In this document: positions 1 through 7,454 of the stretch, one piece after another | Position numbering within the stretch: the stretch's first letter is position 1 | Layout of the letters: each line of letters begins with the position of its first letter | Source: a virus | Virus record (IMG/VR): IMGVR_UViG_3300036770_004246 | Location: 1-22,891 of that record | Length of the DNA: 22,891 bases | Reading direction: 5' to 3' (one strand) | Position numbers and translations under genes: made by a program | Notes under the pieces: generated by a model | What the model saw: the letters and a program-made list of their open reading frames with translations, nothing else | Told to the model about the DNA's origin: nothing | Databases searched by the model: none

Positions 1-2446
1 CACTGGCAGTTACCCACGCATTGGTTTCCAATGGTGACCAATAACTGGTGTTAGTGGGCACTGTAGAAACTGGTGGATTGTCGATGGCCACATATAATGT
101 GGTATTATATAACACCTTGGATCCGGTAGTATATGTCACTGCACTGCTCCAAGTGTCAAAACTGAAATCAGTGGCATTAAAGTAGTCTACACGGAATTGT
201 TTAACGTTGAATCCACTGCGACGTGTATTAAACAATAACATTCCAGTGGGATACAACTCATAATCTGGAACATCAACATCAGTGTAATTGCTGGTCAACA
301 AACTGGTAATCGAGGCTAGATTGTCTGTGACCACATTCGATGTGCCGTCTGTGTCCCATCTTGCATCTGCAAACAATATACCATTTTCAGTGGTTTGATC
401 TGAGTTATCAAGTGTGACCCATTGGTCAACTCCTTCGACATTTTCAAATCGTTTGATCACTGGATAAACTTCAAGATTACTGGTATCGAGCCATATATCA
501 CCATAGACTAGATCTGTTCCATCACTTTGTGTAGTAGGCTCACTGGCACTGATGATAGGCCCGGCTGGGTCAGTTAGTGTTAGATTATAACCACGGACGT
601 CGTTGCTGACATTTCGATATCCAAACCACCCATTACCATTGTTGATCATGATATCAACTTGATTGCTGGCGCTATAATACCAATATCTGCCATCTGGAGG
701 GTCAATACTGGGTGCATTAGCACTGGCACTATAATCCAATTCTGTCCAATTGCTGAGAATCAATCCACCCTCAGGGTTACTACGAATACCTGTCACACTG
801 GTAGTAAATCCTGCAGTGGTCAGCGGAGTTCCGGTGGCGTTCTCTACATATATTACACCACCTAGGCTTTGTGTCAACACCATATTACCCGACGAGTCAA
901 CACTGGCACTTACTCCAGGAACATTGGCTGCACTGACTGCAGCTACAAATGCAGCAGGGGTTGTTCCGTTGATTGTGACTGTAACTGCATTGGTCAATGT
1001 GTTGCTGTTGGCAGTGCTAGTTTGAATTGTGAATTCATCACCATTGACAAATGTAGGATTACTGACACTACCAGTGATCACAGTTGCACCTTCGGCACTT
1101 CGCTCAAATAGCTTTAATGTAAAGGTAGGATTGAATTCTCCAGTTGTGACATTTTCTTCCGGAGAAACATTATATTGTGTATATGTTGTTCCTTGTGGGA
1201 TATTAAGTCCGCCACCGGAAGGATCCAATGCTTTATTGGCACTTTGATCGTCTTGATATACTAGTGCATCTTGTTGAACCCATGCACCCAATAATGTGCT
1301 CCATTTATTGACAACCATATTAGTGCCAAGGTTAACTGGAGTAATTTTGTTCCAGATACTGCCATTGGGTCTTGGGCTAGTGTCGGATGTTCTCCAACGT
1401 GGCACTGTGTAATTTGGGCTTTGTTGTAATGCAGGGCTGAGATATGTTCCCACAGAAATACCCAAGTCGGTGATCAAGTCTGCACTACCACCAGTATTTC
1501 CTTGCTCCAGTCGAATACCACCATCAAGTGTTGAGCCATCGCTTTCAGCACTGCTGTCAGCAAATAAACTTAATTTGCCATCAATATTGGCTGCATAAAC
1601 ACCTTGAATACCTGCAGCATTGATTGCCTCAGATAGACCAGTAACTGTGTTATCTGGCGAAGCAGGAACCAGCACACTAGTTTCATTGACAAATAATTCA
1701 GCACCATCTGTCAATGTTCCAGTATATGTATTAGTGGCTTGATATGTGGGCCAACTCAGTTTCCAGGCATCACTACCTACCAGAACCCAACTATTATATA
1801 AGTCTGTTAGTTCAGTGGCATCTGATTGGCTACTCGATACTGTGCCATTTTTATAGTAAAGTGGATTGGCAGTGTTAGTGGTTACTATGGCATAGTCACC
1901 GATGGAACCAAAATCACTGTTGGGCACACCGGATGTTAAATTGGTGGTATCTGTGATTTCTAGAGGTATACGATTAGTAAATGCCCCAGTAGTTTGATTC
2001 CACTCAAATATACCCCAGGCGGTTGCACCTAATACTAACCAATATGTATTGTTGTCTGGTTCTCCAGTGGGGCGTGTCAGACTGGCAGTTAACTCAGACA
2101 AATCAACATTGACTCGTTGAATATATGCTCTATTACTGACGCCCAATGCACTGTAGGCAGCTAGTAGACCATACTCGTTTAGTTCATAACCGTTGATGGG
2201 AGTTCCAGCTGTGGTCTTATAGAAAAATGGGTTACCGAATGTGTTGACTAGATCACGCTGGCTGGTAATTAAATATATTTGATTGGCATTGGCTGCTAGA
2301 GTTCCTGCAGCAACACCCACTCCCGACGGGGTTGCTTTGTTTTGTGCAGTGGCTAATAAAATATATGGTACACTGTTTGTGGCTGCTGGTATATACGTGC
2401 TTTCGTCGATAATCGAAACTTCGACTCCTGGACTGATTAATGCCAT
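1..2446 (-). CDS. gp18: Contractile tail sheath protein (T4 gp18-like), 3' end outside window
   Basis: The minus strand is open for 815 codons from ATG at 2446 to the window edge, so the C-terminal part is missing. The start MALISPGVEVSIIDES, followed by a Tyr-Ile-Pro-Ala-Ala stretch, LVNTFG at residues 66-71 and NEYGLLAAY near residue 90, is typical of T4-like tail sheaths; T4 gp18 itself begins MTLLSPG and carries LVNTFG. The sheath polymerises around the tail tube and contracts to drive injection. The start is fixed by a strong AAAGGAG ribosome site and a perfect late promoter 26 bases upstream. The protein is already longer than T4 gp18 (659 aa). The extra length is a Thr/Ser/Asn-rich insertion, including a W-to-W module at residues 766-803 that is shared with the gp14-like protein of this window. 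No internal stop was seen on translation. Confidence 0.9.
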   Translation of the reverse strand, partial: MALISPGVEVSIIDESTYIPAATNSVPYILLATAQNKATPSGVGVAAGTLAANANQIYLITSQRDLVNTFGNPFFYKTTAGTPINGYELNEYGLLAAYSALGVSNRAYIQRVNVDLSELTASLTRPTGEPDNNTYWLVLGATAWGIFEWNQTTGAFTNRIPLEITDTTNLTSGVPNSDFGSIGDYAIVTTNTANPLYYKNGTVSSSQSDATELTDLYNSWVLVGSDAWKLSWPTYQATNTYTGTLTDGAELFVNETSVLVPASPDNTVTGLSEAINAAGIQGVYAANIDGKLSLFADSSAESDGSTLDGGIRLEQGNTGGSADLITDLGISVGTYLSPALQQSPNYTVPRWRTSDTSPRPNGSIWNKITPVNLGTNMVVNKWSTLLGAWVQQDALVYQDDQSANKALDPSGGGLNIPQGTTYTQYNVSPEENVTTGEFNPTFTLKLFERSAEGATVITGSVSNPTFVNGDEFTIQTSTANSNTLTNAVTVTINGTTPAAFVAAVSAANVPGVSASVDSSGNMVLTQSLGGVIYVENATGTPLTTAGFTTSVTGIRSNPEGGLILSNWTELDYSASANAPSIDPPDGRYWYYSASNQVDIMINNGNGWFGYRNVSNDVRGYNLTLTDPAGPIISASEPTTQSDGTDLVYGDIWLDTSNLEVYPVIKRFENVEGVDQWVTLDNSDQTTENGILFADARWDTDGTSNVVTDNLASITSLLTSNYTDVDVPDYELYPTGMLLFNTRRSGFNVKQFRVDYFNATDFSFDTWSSAVTYTTGSKVLYNTTLYVAIDNPPVSTVPTNTSYWSPLETNAWVTAS

Positions 2447-2471
2447 TTTGGCTCCTTTACTATCTTTTTAA

Positions 2472-2479
2472 TATTTATA
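2472..2479 (-). promoter_or_regulatory. T4-type late promoter for the tail sheath gene
   Basis: The minus strand reads TATAAATA, a perfect match to the late promoter recognised by the T4 gp55 sigma factor. Transcription would start about six bases downstream, near 2466. That leaves a leader of about 20 bases that holds the AAAGGAG ribosome site of the sheath gene. Confidence 0.8.
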
Positions 2480-2502
2480 CAGAAACCAAAAAATTGCTTG
2501 TA

Positions 2503-2510
2503 TATAAATA
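2503..2510 (+). promoter_or_regulatory. T4-type late promoter for the HNH-like zinc protein
   Basis: The plus strand reads TATAAATA exactly. The predicted start near 2516 gives a leader of about 18 bases before the ATG at 2534, with AAAGG at 2518-2522. It lies 23 bases from the opposing sheath promoter, so the two form a divergent late pair. Confidence 0.7.
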
Positions 2511-2533
2511 CCTTTATAAAGGTTTTATTACCG

Positions 2534-2905
2534 ATGCGTCCTATTTGTCAAATATGTCGACAAAGATCTTGTGCTGTCAATTATCAAAAAAATTGCAAAA
2601 TTTACTATCGTAAAATTTGTAATTTCTGTATCTCTAGAAAAAGAAAAATAAAACCACCGATACCTAGGTGGCAGTCAGCGGGCTATAAAAAGAAAACTGT
2701 ATGTGACCGATGTGGGTTTCGCTCTAGATATCAAAGTCAATTATTGGTTTTAAATTGTGACGGTGACTTAAACAATAATAACAGCAGTAATCTTCGCACA
2801 ATTTGTCTCAATTGCATAGAGGAAGTCAAACGTTCCGACGACCCTTGGGCTATTAATGATCTGCAAGAAGACTATCGATACATTGGTAAAGATAAGCTAG
2901 TGTAA
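2534..2905 (+). CDS. Small zinc protein with a degenerate HNH-like fold
   Basis: This 123-residue basic protein has four CxxC pairs: C5/C8, C29/C32, C57/C60 and C91/C94. The second half follows the layout of an HNH nuclease: CDRCG, then LLVLNCDGDLNNNN, then SNLRTICLNC. The catalytic His of the usual HxDG step is Asn/Cys here, and the His expected after the last CxxC is Ile, so cleavage activity is doubtful. Similar proteins occur in marine T4-like phages, from memory. I chose ATG 2534 because the longer frame from a TTG at 2498 would run through the late promoter. The 3' end overlaps the convergent dNMP kinase gene by 53 bases. A nucleic-acid-binding role is likely, but its target is unknown. 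Confidence 0.75.
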   Translation: MRPICQICRQRSCAVNYQKNCKIYYRKICNFCISRKRKIKPPIPRWQSAGYKKKTVCDRCGFRSRYQSQLLVLNCDGDLNNNNSSNLRTICLNCIEEVKRSDDPWAINDLQEDYRYIGKDKLV

Positions 2906-3476
2906 AATCGTTGTCTATTTCATGATCAAACTTGTGACCTATCCAACTGGTTTCACTGGCATGAATACCCAGTTCTTTTAATTTTTCCCGAGCAATTTCG
3001 CATCCTTGATTGGCACTGGCTGCATGATAATACCAATCAGGAAAAGGATGCCTTTTGACCCATACAGTGGTCGCATTAATACGTTTCAACATAGATAATT
3101 CATTGGGGAATCTTGCATCAGATATTACTATAGATGAATCGCTTTCTTGTAGTCTTTTTTCTAGACTAGCGATCCAAATGTCATCGTGAAATCCTTGCCG
3201 ACATACTTCAGTGCCCCAGTATTGCATAACCCATCTAGGTGTTAGATGTGGCATATTTAAGCGATCTGCCCACCATTGGTCAACTTGCTCACGCCATTGA
3301 CGACTTTCTGTGGTATTTCCTTCGAGCATGATTCTGTCCCAACCAAACACACAACATATTGCATCTTTCAGTGTGGATGCAAAACTTTCACGTCGAAATC
3401 CTTTTTGTTGAACAAGATATTCTGCCACTGTATCTTTGCCACTGGCAATGAATCCCGAAACTGAAATAATTTTCAT
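2853..3476 (-). CDS. gp1: Deoxynucleoside monophosphate kinase (T4 gp1-like)
   Basis: This 207-residue P-loop kinase starts MKIISVSGFIASGKDT, a Walker A-type loop at residues 8-15. It has the family stretch LTPRWVMQYWGTEVCRQGF near the middle and ISDARFPNE after it. T4 gp1 (241 aa) phosphorylates dTMP, dGMP and hydroxymethyl-dCMP to diphosphates, feeding phage DNA synthesis. The start overlaps the dexA stop codon as ATGA, so the two are probably translationally coupled. The 3' end overlaps the convergent zinc-protein gene. Which dNMPs are used cannot be read from the sequence. No modified-base pathway is visible here. Confidence 0.87.
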   Translation of the reverse strand: MKIISVSGFIASGKDTVAEYLVQQKGFRRESFASTLKDAICCVFGWDRIMLEGNTTESRQWREQVDQWWADRLNMPHLTPRWVMQYWGTEVCRQGFHDDIWIASLEKRLQESDSSIVISDARFPNELSMLKRINATTVWVKRHPFPDWYYHAASANQGCEIAREKLKELGIHASETSWIGHKFDHEIDNDFTLAYLYQCIDSLLADH

Positions 3477-3997
3477 GACAAATTCTTAATTCCAAGAAAC
3501 TTAAATGTGGTCTGTAAGAGATCGATCTGCCGACGGCAATCTTCTAGTGCATGATGACTGGCTGGATATTTTTGTAAATCAGCATACAATGAATATATAG
3601 TTCTGGCATCTCTTACACGATGATATTTCCAAGGCAAAGGCATGGAATAACTACGAAAGGCATTTTCTAAAATATTCATATCAAATGTGATACCATTGGC
3701 CCATATACAACTACTTTGCCACAGTATAGGAGTCAGTTCCTCTAAAACTTTTTTTAAAGCGATACGATCTTGACTGTTAAAGGCTTCATTTTTTGATTGA
3801 TCGGGTTGTTGTGCCCACCATTCAATAGTGGATTGAGTAATTGATCGTTCGGGTTGACTGTCAAGATCCACTCGAGCATAATAAAACTTATCGCTATATC
3901 CCGAGCTCAATGGGTCAAACATTTGTGCCGCCACAGTTAAAATAACTGAGTTATTTTCAACACCCAATGTTTCAATGTCTAACATGCAATGATTCAT
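3473..3997 (-). CDS. dexA: DexA-like 3'-5' exonuclease (DEDDh family)
   Basis: This 174-residue protein has the three exonuclease motifs in order: LDIET with D7 and E9, ANGITFDMNIL with D106, and a C-terminal His-Ala-Leu-Glu-Asp with H149 and D153. The stretch TQSTIEWWAQQ matches TKSTIEWW of T4 DexA, which is the best guide to the subfamily. Known DEDDh enzymes remove nucleotides from DNA 3' ends using two metal ions. The start codon has no clear ribosome site and lies in a strong hairpin (3992-4020). A second in-frame ATG at 3985 would leave only two residues before the first catalytic Asp, so 3997 is preferred. The gene is followed by dNMP kinase with an ATGA overlap. Confidence 0.85.
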   Translation of the reverse strand: MNHCMLDIETLGVENNSVILTVAAQMFDPLSSGYSDKFYYARVDLDSQPERSITQSTIEWWAQQPDQSKNEAFNSQDRIALKKVLEELTPILWQSSCIWANGITFDMNILENAFRSYSMPLPWKYHRVRDARTIYSLYADLQKYPASHHALEDCRRQIDLLQTTFKFLGIKNLS

Positions 3998-4020
3998 ACT
4001 GTATATTATACAGCATGAAT
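3992..4020 (-). promoter_or_regulatory. 29-base hairpin or palindrome covering the dexA start codon
   Basis: On the minus strand ATTCATGCTGTAT, a loop of AAT and ATACAGTATGAAT form 13-bp arms. In RNA the single mismatch becomes a G-U pair. The right arm contains the dexA ATG. No U-run follows, so it does not look like an intrinsic terminator. As DNA it could also be an operator over the -10 box at 4005-4010. Confidence 0.7.
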
Positions 4021-4033
4021 GATTATTTCTAAA
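4005..4033 (-). promoter_or_regulatory. Possible sigma-70 promoter for dexA
   Basis: The minus strand has TTTAGA (4/6 to -35), a 17-base spacer and a perfect TATAAT inside the palindrome. The predicted start near 3998 is at the dexA ATG, so the transcript would have almost no leader. The weak -35 makes this tentative. Confidence 0.4.
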
Positions 4034-4041
4034 TCGCTAAT

Positions 4042-4809
4042 TTAGCCGATCACAAAAGTAAGAGGCTGACTGCCATCAACATAATTTACTAATTCTACCA
4101 ATTTGGCATCCATTATGGCCTGTGCTTCTGCTTTCATAGCAGTGCCATTTAATTGGCTACCCCCTTGAGGACCGGCAATACTGGCAAATTTTTCTCTGGC
4201 TTCGCCGATGATCATTTTACATGCACCCATCATATAATCACGGATCCATTGACTGATTTGAAAATCACTGAGTAAATTAATTTCGGGTTTGAGGTTGTAT
4301 GTCCATAACAATACTACTTCACCATTGCCTTTGGGATCACGAATCAACTGCAACTTTTTAGAAACCGGATTCCATGTATAGTTGATAAAACCACCGAACA
4401 TTCTTGCGGCTAACTCTACATACTGTGTATAGAAATCATATGTGGCCAACCCACCTGCTTGATTAAAATTGATCAAGTAGACATTCATTTGTGCTTGACT
4501 AAATGGATCAAAATTACTGCCAAACGGACCAGTTGCTATGCCGAATGTTCTACGAAATATTTGTCTGACTTGCACTACTTCTTGCGGTAGTGTGTAGATG
4601 TTGACATCATTGACCAACTCCATGAAGCTATAGCTTTCTTCATAGGCTGCATTAGCCCGTTGTCGATAAACACCAATGGTCCGTTGATAAGCGATTTCAT
4701 AATGTGAAGGATCTAATTCAACATCAATTATTTGATCACCTAGATTTAATCTAACATATTCAAAAAGATTTTGTTTGAGATTTTCTAGAGTTTCTGCAGT
4801 CTCGGCCAT
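4042..4809 (-). CDS. gp13: Neck protein (T4 gp13-like)
   Basis: The 255-residue product starts MAETAETLENLKQNLFEYVR and continues GDQIIDVELDPSHYEIAYQR. T4 gp13 starts with the same layout ([31 protein letters not shown]) and also ends in a Gly-x-x-Val-Gly type tail, here PLTFVIG. The segment around FGGFINYTWNPVSKKLQLIRDP fits the family's middle region. gp13 and gp14 form the neck that closes the filled head and accepts the tail. I use ATG 4809 rather than the upstream TTG at 4821, because GGAG sits six bases before this ATG and a CATAAATA late promoter lies just upstream. No gp16 or gp17 (terminase) lies nearby, unlike the T4 order. Confidence 0.83.
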   Translation of the reverse strand: MAETAETLENLKQNLFEYVRLNLGDQIIDVELDPSHYEIAYQRTIGVYRQRANAAYEESYSFMELVNDVNIYTLPQEVVQVRQIFRRTFGIATGPFGSNFDPFSQAQMNVYLINFNQAGGLATYDFYTQYVELAARMFGGFINYTWNPVSKKLQLIRDPKGNGEVVLLWTYNLKPEINLLSDFQISQWIRDYMMGACKMIIGEAREKFASIAGPQGGSQLNGTAMKAEAQAIMDAKLVELVNYVDGSQPLTFVIG

Positions 4810-4829
4810 AATATGCTCCAATAGTGCAG

Positions 4830-4837
4830 TATTTATG
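4830..4837 (-). promoter_or_regulatory. T4-type late promoter for gp13
   Basis: The minus strand reads CATAAATA (7/8 to TATAAATA, and a match to the NATAAATA form used by marine T4-like phages). It fills the 31-base gap between the upstream gene and gp13. The predicted start near 4824 gives a 15-base leader that carries GGAG. Confidence 0.65.
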
Positions 4838-4840
4838 GTA

Positions 4841-5992
4841 TTACCAAACTTTAAGGATTACCATAAAATCATTACTACGCCCATTAAATTTGGTTTCCAT
4901 ACTTTTAATATCACGGAAGAATTTTCTCGCCGCCGGGCGACCAGCAGTCATGATTGACTTTAGTTGTTCTGCAGGTTTTCTCAAAATCTTTTGTTGACTT
5001 TGTGTAACATCAAAACCAATGATGCTATTATTTTTCACTGTGAAGTTTCCGCTGTGAGTGTCTGCCACTACATGAATCAGTTTTCTGCTTTTGGTGTCAA
5101 ACAACCATGCCTCACTACCGCCCACCAATTTCGACGGGGACTCACTGGTCAATTTGAACTGCGCAAATGTTTTCAAAAAACGAAATTTAGATACCAATTT
5201 TTCTGCACTAACTGGTTTCTTGGCTCGTGGTTTACGTTCTACTTTCTTGACTTGAATATAACTAGCGCAATCATTGACAATTTGATCAGCAAATTTAATG
5301 ATATTCTTTAAAGAAGTTTTATTAAACTGTCGATACCCTTCAACTAATTGGGTGTCCTTGGCTTTTTGCACTTGTTCAAATTCAGATTTTCGTTTACGCC
5401 AAATATCTGAAATCATGTATATAAGTTGTGGGCTAAGGTTTTTAGCACGGAAAAAATCAATCACAGAAAATTTCTCAACCTGTCGACATTTTTGTTCTAC
5501 AAATTCATCAAACTTGCCTTCAATTTCTCCGGCCGCTTCGACAATTTTTTCACGCAAACGATCTTGGATATTGGGTTGAATTACTGTGGTGACTGGCTTG
5601 GCTTTATTGGCTTTACTCGAAATTCGACTTTTGGTTTCTTTAAGTGGTGCGATTAGTTGTTGTAAAAGATTTTCCACTGTGGCTAATTCTGATTCGGTTA
5701 ATTCCAAACCCACAGTGTTCATTCGACAAATCCAGCCCAATGTGGTCACTACAGCAGAATCGGGCAATGCACGAAATAACTCATATTCCTTTGAACGATT
5801 GTTATTGGATAACCAAACTAACACCATTTCCTTGGCATCTTTTTGACCATAGAAATAATTGTAAAAATTGAATGCTCGTGTAATTGCACTTTGCCGATCA
5901 GTGTCAAGAGGTTGCTTTTTCCATTCGGGTTCATTGCCGACATATTTTGTGTCGACACTACGCGGGTTTAGCAGTTTCACAGTAGTTGCCAT
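4841..5992 (-). CDS. Conserved phage protein of unknown function beside the neck genes
   Basis: This 383-residue protein starts MATTVKLLNPRSVDTKYVG. I recognise this type of sequence only as an unnamed protein of aquatic T4-like phages. Visible features are DRQSAITRAFNFYNYFYGQKD near residue 35, a long charged and probably helical middle (about 95-235) and a Lys/Arg-rich stretch VKKVERKPRAKKP near residue 250. There is no signal peptide, membrane segment or catalytic motif that I can name. The start is ATG 5992 with GGAG six bases upstream; the longer TTG start at 6004 would include that ribosome site. It has its own near-consensus bacterial promoter, unlike the flanking late genes, which hints at early or middle expression. 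Its gene lies between gp13 and gp14. Confidence 0.75.
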   Translation of the reverse strand: MATTVKLLNPRSVDTKYVGNEPEWKKQPLDTDRQSAITRAFNFYNYFYGQKDAKEMVLVWLSNNNRSKEYELFRALPDSAVVTTLGWICRMNTVGLELTESELATVENLLQQLIAPLKETKSRISSKANKAKPVTTVIQPNIQDRLREKIVEAAGEIEGKFDEFVEQKCRQVEKFSVIDFFRAKNLSPQLIYMISDIWRKRKSEFEQVQKAKDTQLVEGYRQFNKTSLKNIIKFADQIVNDCASYIQVKKVERKPRAKKPVSAEKLVSKFRFLKTFAQFKLTSESPSKLVGGSEAWLFDTKSRKLIHVVADTHSGNFTVKNNSIIGFDVTQSQQKILRKPAEQLKSIMTAGRPAARKFFRDIKSMETKFNGRSNDFMVILKVW

Positions 5993-6023
5993 TACACTCT
6001 CCAAAAATCACAGTGATCTAGTA

Positions 6024-6052
6024 ATTATAGCACGATTGCCAATAATAGTCAA
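6024..6052 (-). promoter_or_regulatory. Strong sigma-70-type promoter
   Basis: The minus strand has TTGACT, a spacer of exactly 17 bases and TATAAT, which is 11 of 12 consensus positions. Transcription would start near 6017, leaving a leader of about 25 bases with GGAG ahead of ATG 5992. Its -35 box is two bases from the opposing late promoter of gp14. Confidence 0.8.
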
Positions 6053-6054
6053 AC

Positions 6055-6062
6055 CATAAATA
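6055..6062 (+). promoter_or_regulatory. T4-type late promoter placed directly before gp14
   Basis: CATAAATA lies five bases before the gp14 ATG at 6068. With the usual T4 spacing, transcription would begin at the ATG itself, giving a leaderless mRNA. The motif also forms half of a palindrome, CATAAAT-AC-ATTTATG (6055-6070). No ribosome site precedes the ATG. Confidence 0.6.
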
Positions 6063-6067
6063 CATTT

Positions 6068-7432
6068 ATGCCTAGACTGTCACTATATAGACCAAATCGA
6101 ACATCCGACTATCGATTCCTCGACCGCACTATTAAAGAAATGTATCAGGTCGGTGGATTAGATATATTTGTGCACAAATACCTTGGGCCCAAAGTTGCAG
6201 GCGAAGAAGGCAGCAATGATGCTACATTGCCCAAGTATGACGAAAGTAATCCACTGTTCATTGAAGATTTGCTGCTATTAGAAAATAGAGATCGTGCATA
6301 TGACTCTGATGTCTATGTGTTAAGAGGTGTATATAATACTCAAGATATAGATTTTGATTTGTCACAATTTGGATTGTTTTTAAACAATGACACATTGTTT
6401 ATTACTTTTCATTTCAACAATATGATAGATTTGTTGGGTAGAAAATTGATGAGCGGGGACGTCATTGAAGTTCCCAATTTAAAAGATTATTATCCATTGG
6501 ACAGTAGTATTCCTCGTGCAGTTCCTAAATATTATGTCATACAAGATGCAGCCTATGCCAGTGAAGGGTTTAGTCAAACTTGGCTACCTCACTTATGGAG
6601 AGTCAAAGCCACACCACTGGTTAATGCACAAGAATACAACGATATATTAGATAAACCCTTTATGCCTGAACAAATTTGGGACAATGGAAATTTTTATCCC
6701 ACTGGCAGTATTGTCAACGACGGAGATCAATATTATACTGCACTAAAACCTGTTCCACCGGGCACGGATATTAGTAATACTGAATACTGGCAATTGACTG
6801 ATCCAGATACTATTGCAGATAAAATCAGCACACGTAACCGTGATCTTGAAATCAATGATGCAATTTTACTACAAGCCGAAGCCGAAGTTCCACTGAGTGG
6901 TTATGACACTGTGAAATTTTGGATATTACCTACTAATCTCGATGGATCGTTGGGCGACCCAGACACTTATACTGCAGATTACACATTTACTGATGCCAGT
7001 CGAACTGTAGTTAATTTAGAGGATACACCAAGAACCGACGGTTATACAGCAGGATATCTCACAGGTGATGGTGTTGCACCCAATGGTTTACCTGTCACTG
7101 CTGGATTACAATTTCCACTATCCCCAGTCACAGGTGATTATTGTTTGAGATTGGATTATTTTCCTAATAGATTGTTTAGATATAACGGTGATCGATGGAT
7201 AAAAATCGAGGACAAAGTTAGAACTCAATTAACTCCTGGATCGAATAATTCAACTCAACGTAGTAGTTTCGTAAATAACTCATATACAATACCAACCAGT
7301 GATCAGGGCAATATACCCAGTAGACAAAGTCTCAGTGAGGCTCTACGTCCCAAAGCTGACAATGGTAATCAAGGTGGCAACAAAGATTCTAATCCCTATC
7401 CCAATACTCAACCTGGGCAACCGTCAAGTTAA
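6068..7432 (+). CDS. gp14: Neck protein (T4 gp14-like) with a long C-terminal extension
   Basis: The 454-residue product begins MPRLSLYRPNRTSDYRFLDR and then YQVGGLDIFVHKYLGPK. The region from about residue 75 to 200 (QDIDFDLSQFGLFLNNDTLF, then LLGRKLMSGDVIEVPNLKDY, then a Tyr-Tyr-Val-Ile step and a Trp-Arg-Val-Lys step) follows the layout of T4 gp14 (FGMQVQDEVTLSINP, KEPKEGDLIYFP). T4 gp14 is only 256 aa. The extra half here holds a W-to-W module (204-241) like that in the sheath and a segment ending LFRYNGDRWIKIED near residue 380. The C-terminus is Asn/Gln/Pro-rich and probably disordered. The gene has a CATAAATA promoter abutting the ATG and no ribosome site. gp15 follows after 22 bases. 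Confidence 0.72.
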   Translation: MPRLSLYRPNRTSDYRFLDRTIKEMYQVGGLDIFVHKYLGPKVAGEEGSNDATLPKYDESNPLFIEDLLLLENRDRAYDSDVYVLRGVYNTQDIDFDLSQFGLFLNNDTLFITFHFNNMIDLLGRKLMSGDVIEVPNLKDYYPLDSSIPRAVPKYYVIQDAAYASEGFSQTWLPHLWRVKATPLVNAQEYNDILDKPFMPEQIWDNGNFYPTGSIVNDGDQYYTALKPVPPGTDISNTEYWQLTDPDTIADKISTRNRDLEINDAILLQAEAEVPLSGYDTVKFWILPTNLDGSLGDPDTYTADYTFTDASRTVVNLEDTPRTDGYTAGYLTGDGVAPNGLPVTAGLQFPLSPVTGDYCLRLDYFPNRLFRYNGDRWIKIEDKVRTQLTPGSNNSTQRSSFVNNSYTIPTSDQGNIPSRQSLSEALRPKADNGNQGGNKDSNPYPNTQPGQPSS

Positions 7433-7454
7433 AAACTATTATTTGGAAGTATAA

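Noticed and set aside
659-1247. Several overlapping plus-strand frames opposite the sheath gene
   Set aside because: The minus frame is open throughout and reads as sheath. The plus frames are mutually overlapping shadows.
1-2446. Frequent CACTGGCA / TGCCAGTG octamer as a phage signal sequence
   Set aside because: Most copies encode the pair Ala-Ser as GCC-AGT in either orientation, so codon-pair habit explains them. A count against a shuffled genome would be needed to claim more.
2498-2533. TTG start at 2498 for the HNH-like gene
   Set aside because: The extension would be encoded by the late promoter itself and has no ribosome site. ATG 2534 fits the promoter spacing.
4964-5311. A 115-codon plus-strand frame, with others to 5871, opposite the unknown minus-strand gene
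   Set aside because: Cys/Phe-rich translations without family features, antisense to a gene with promoter and ribosome site.
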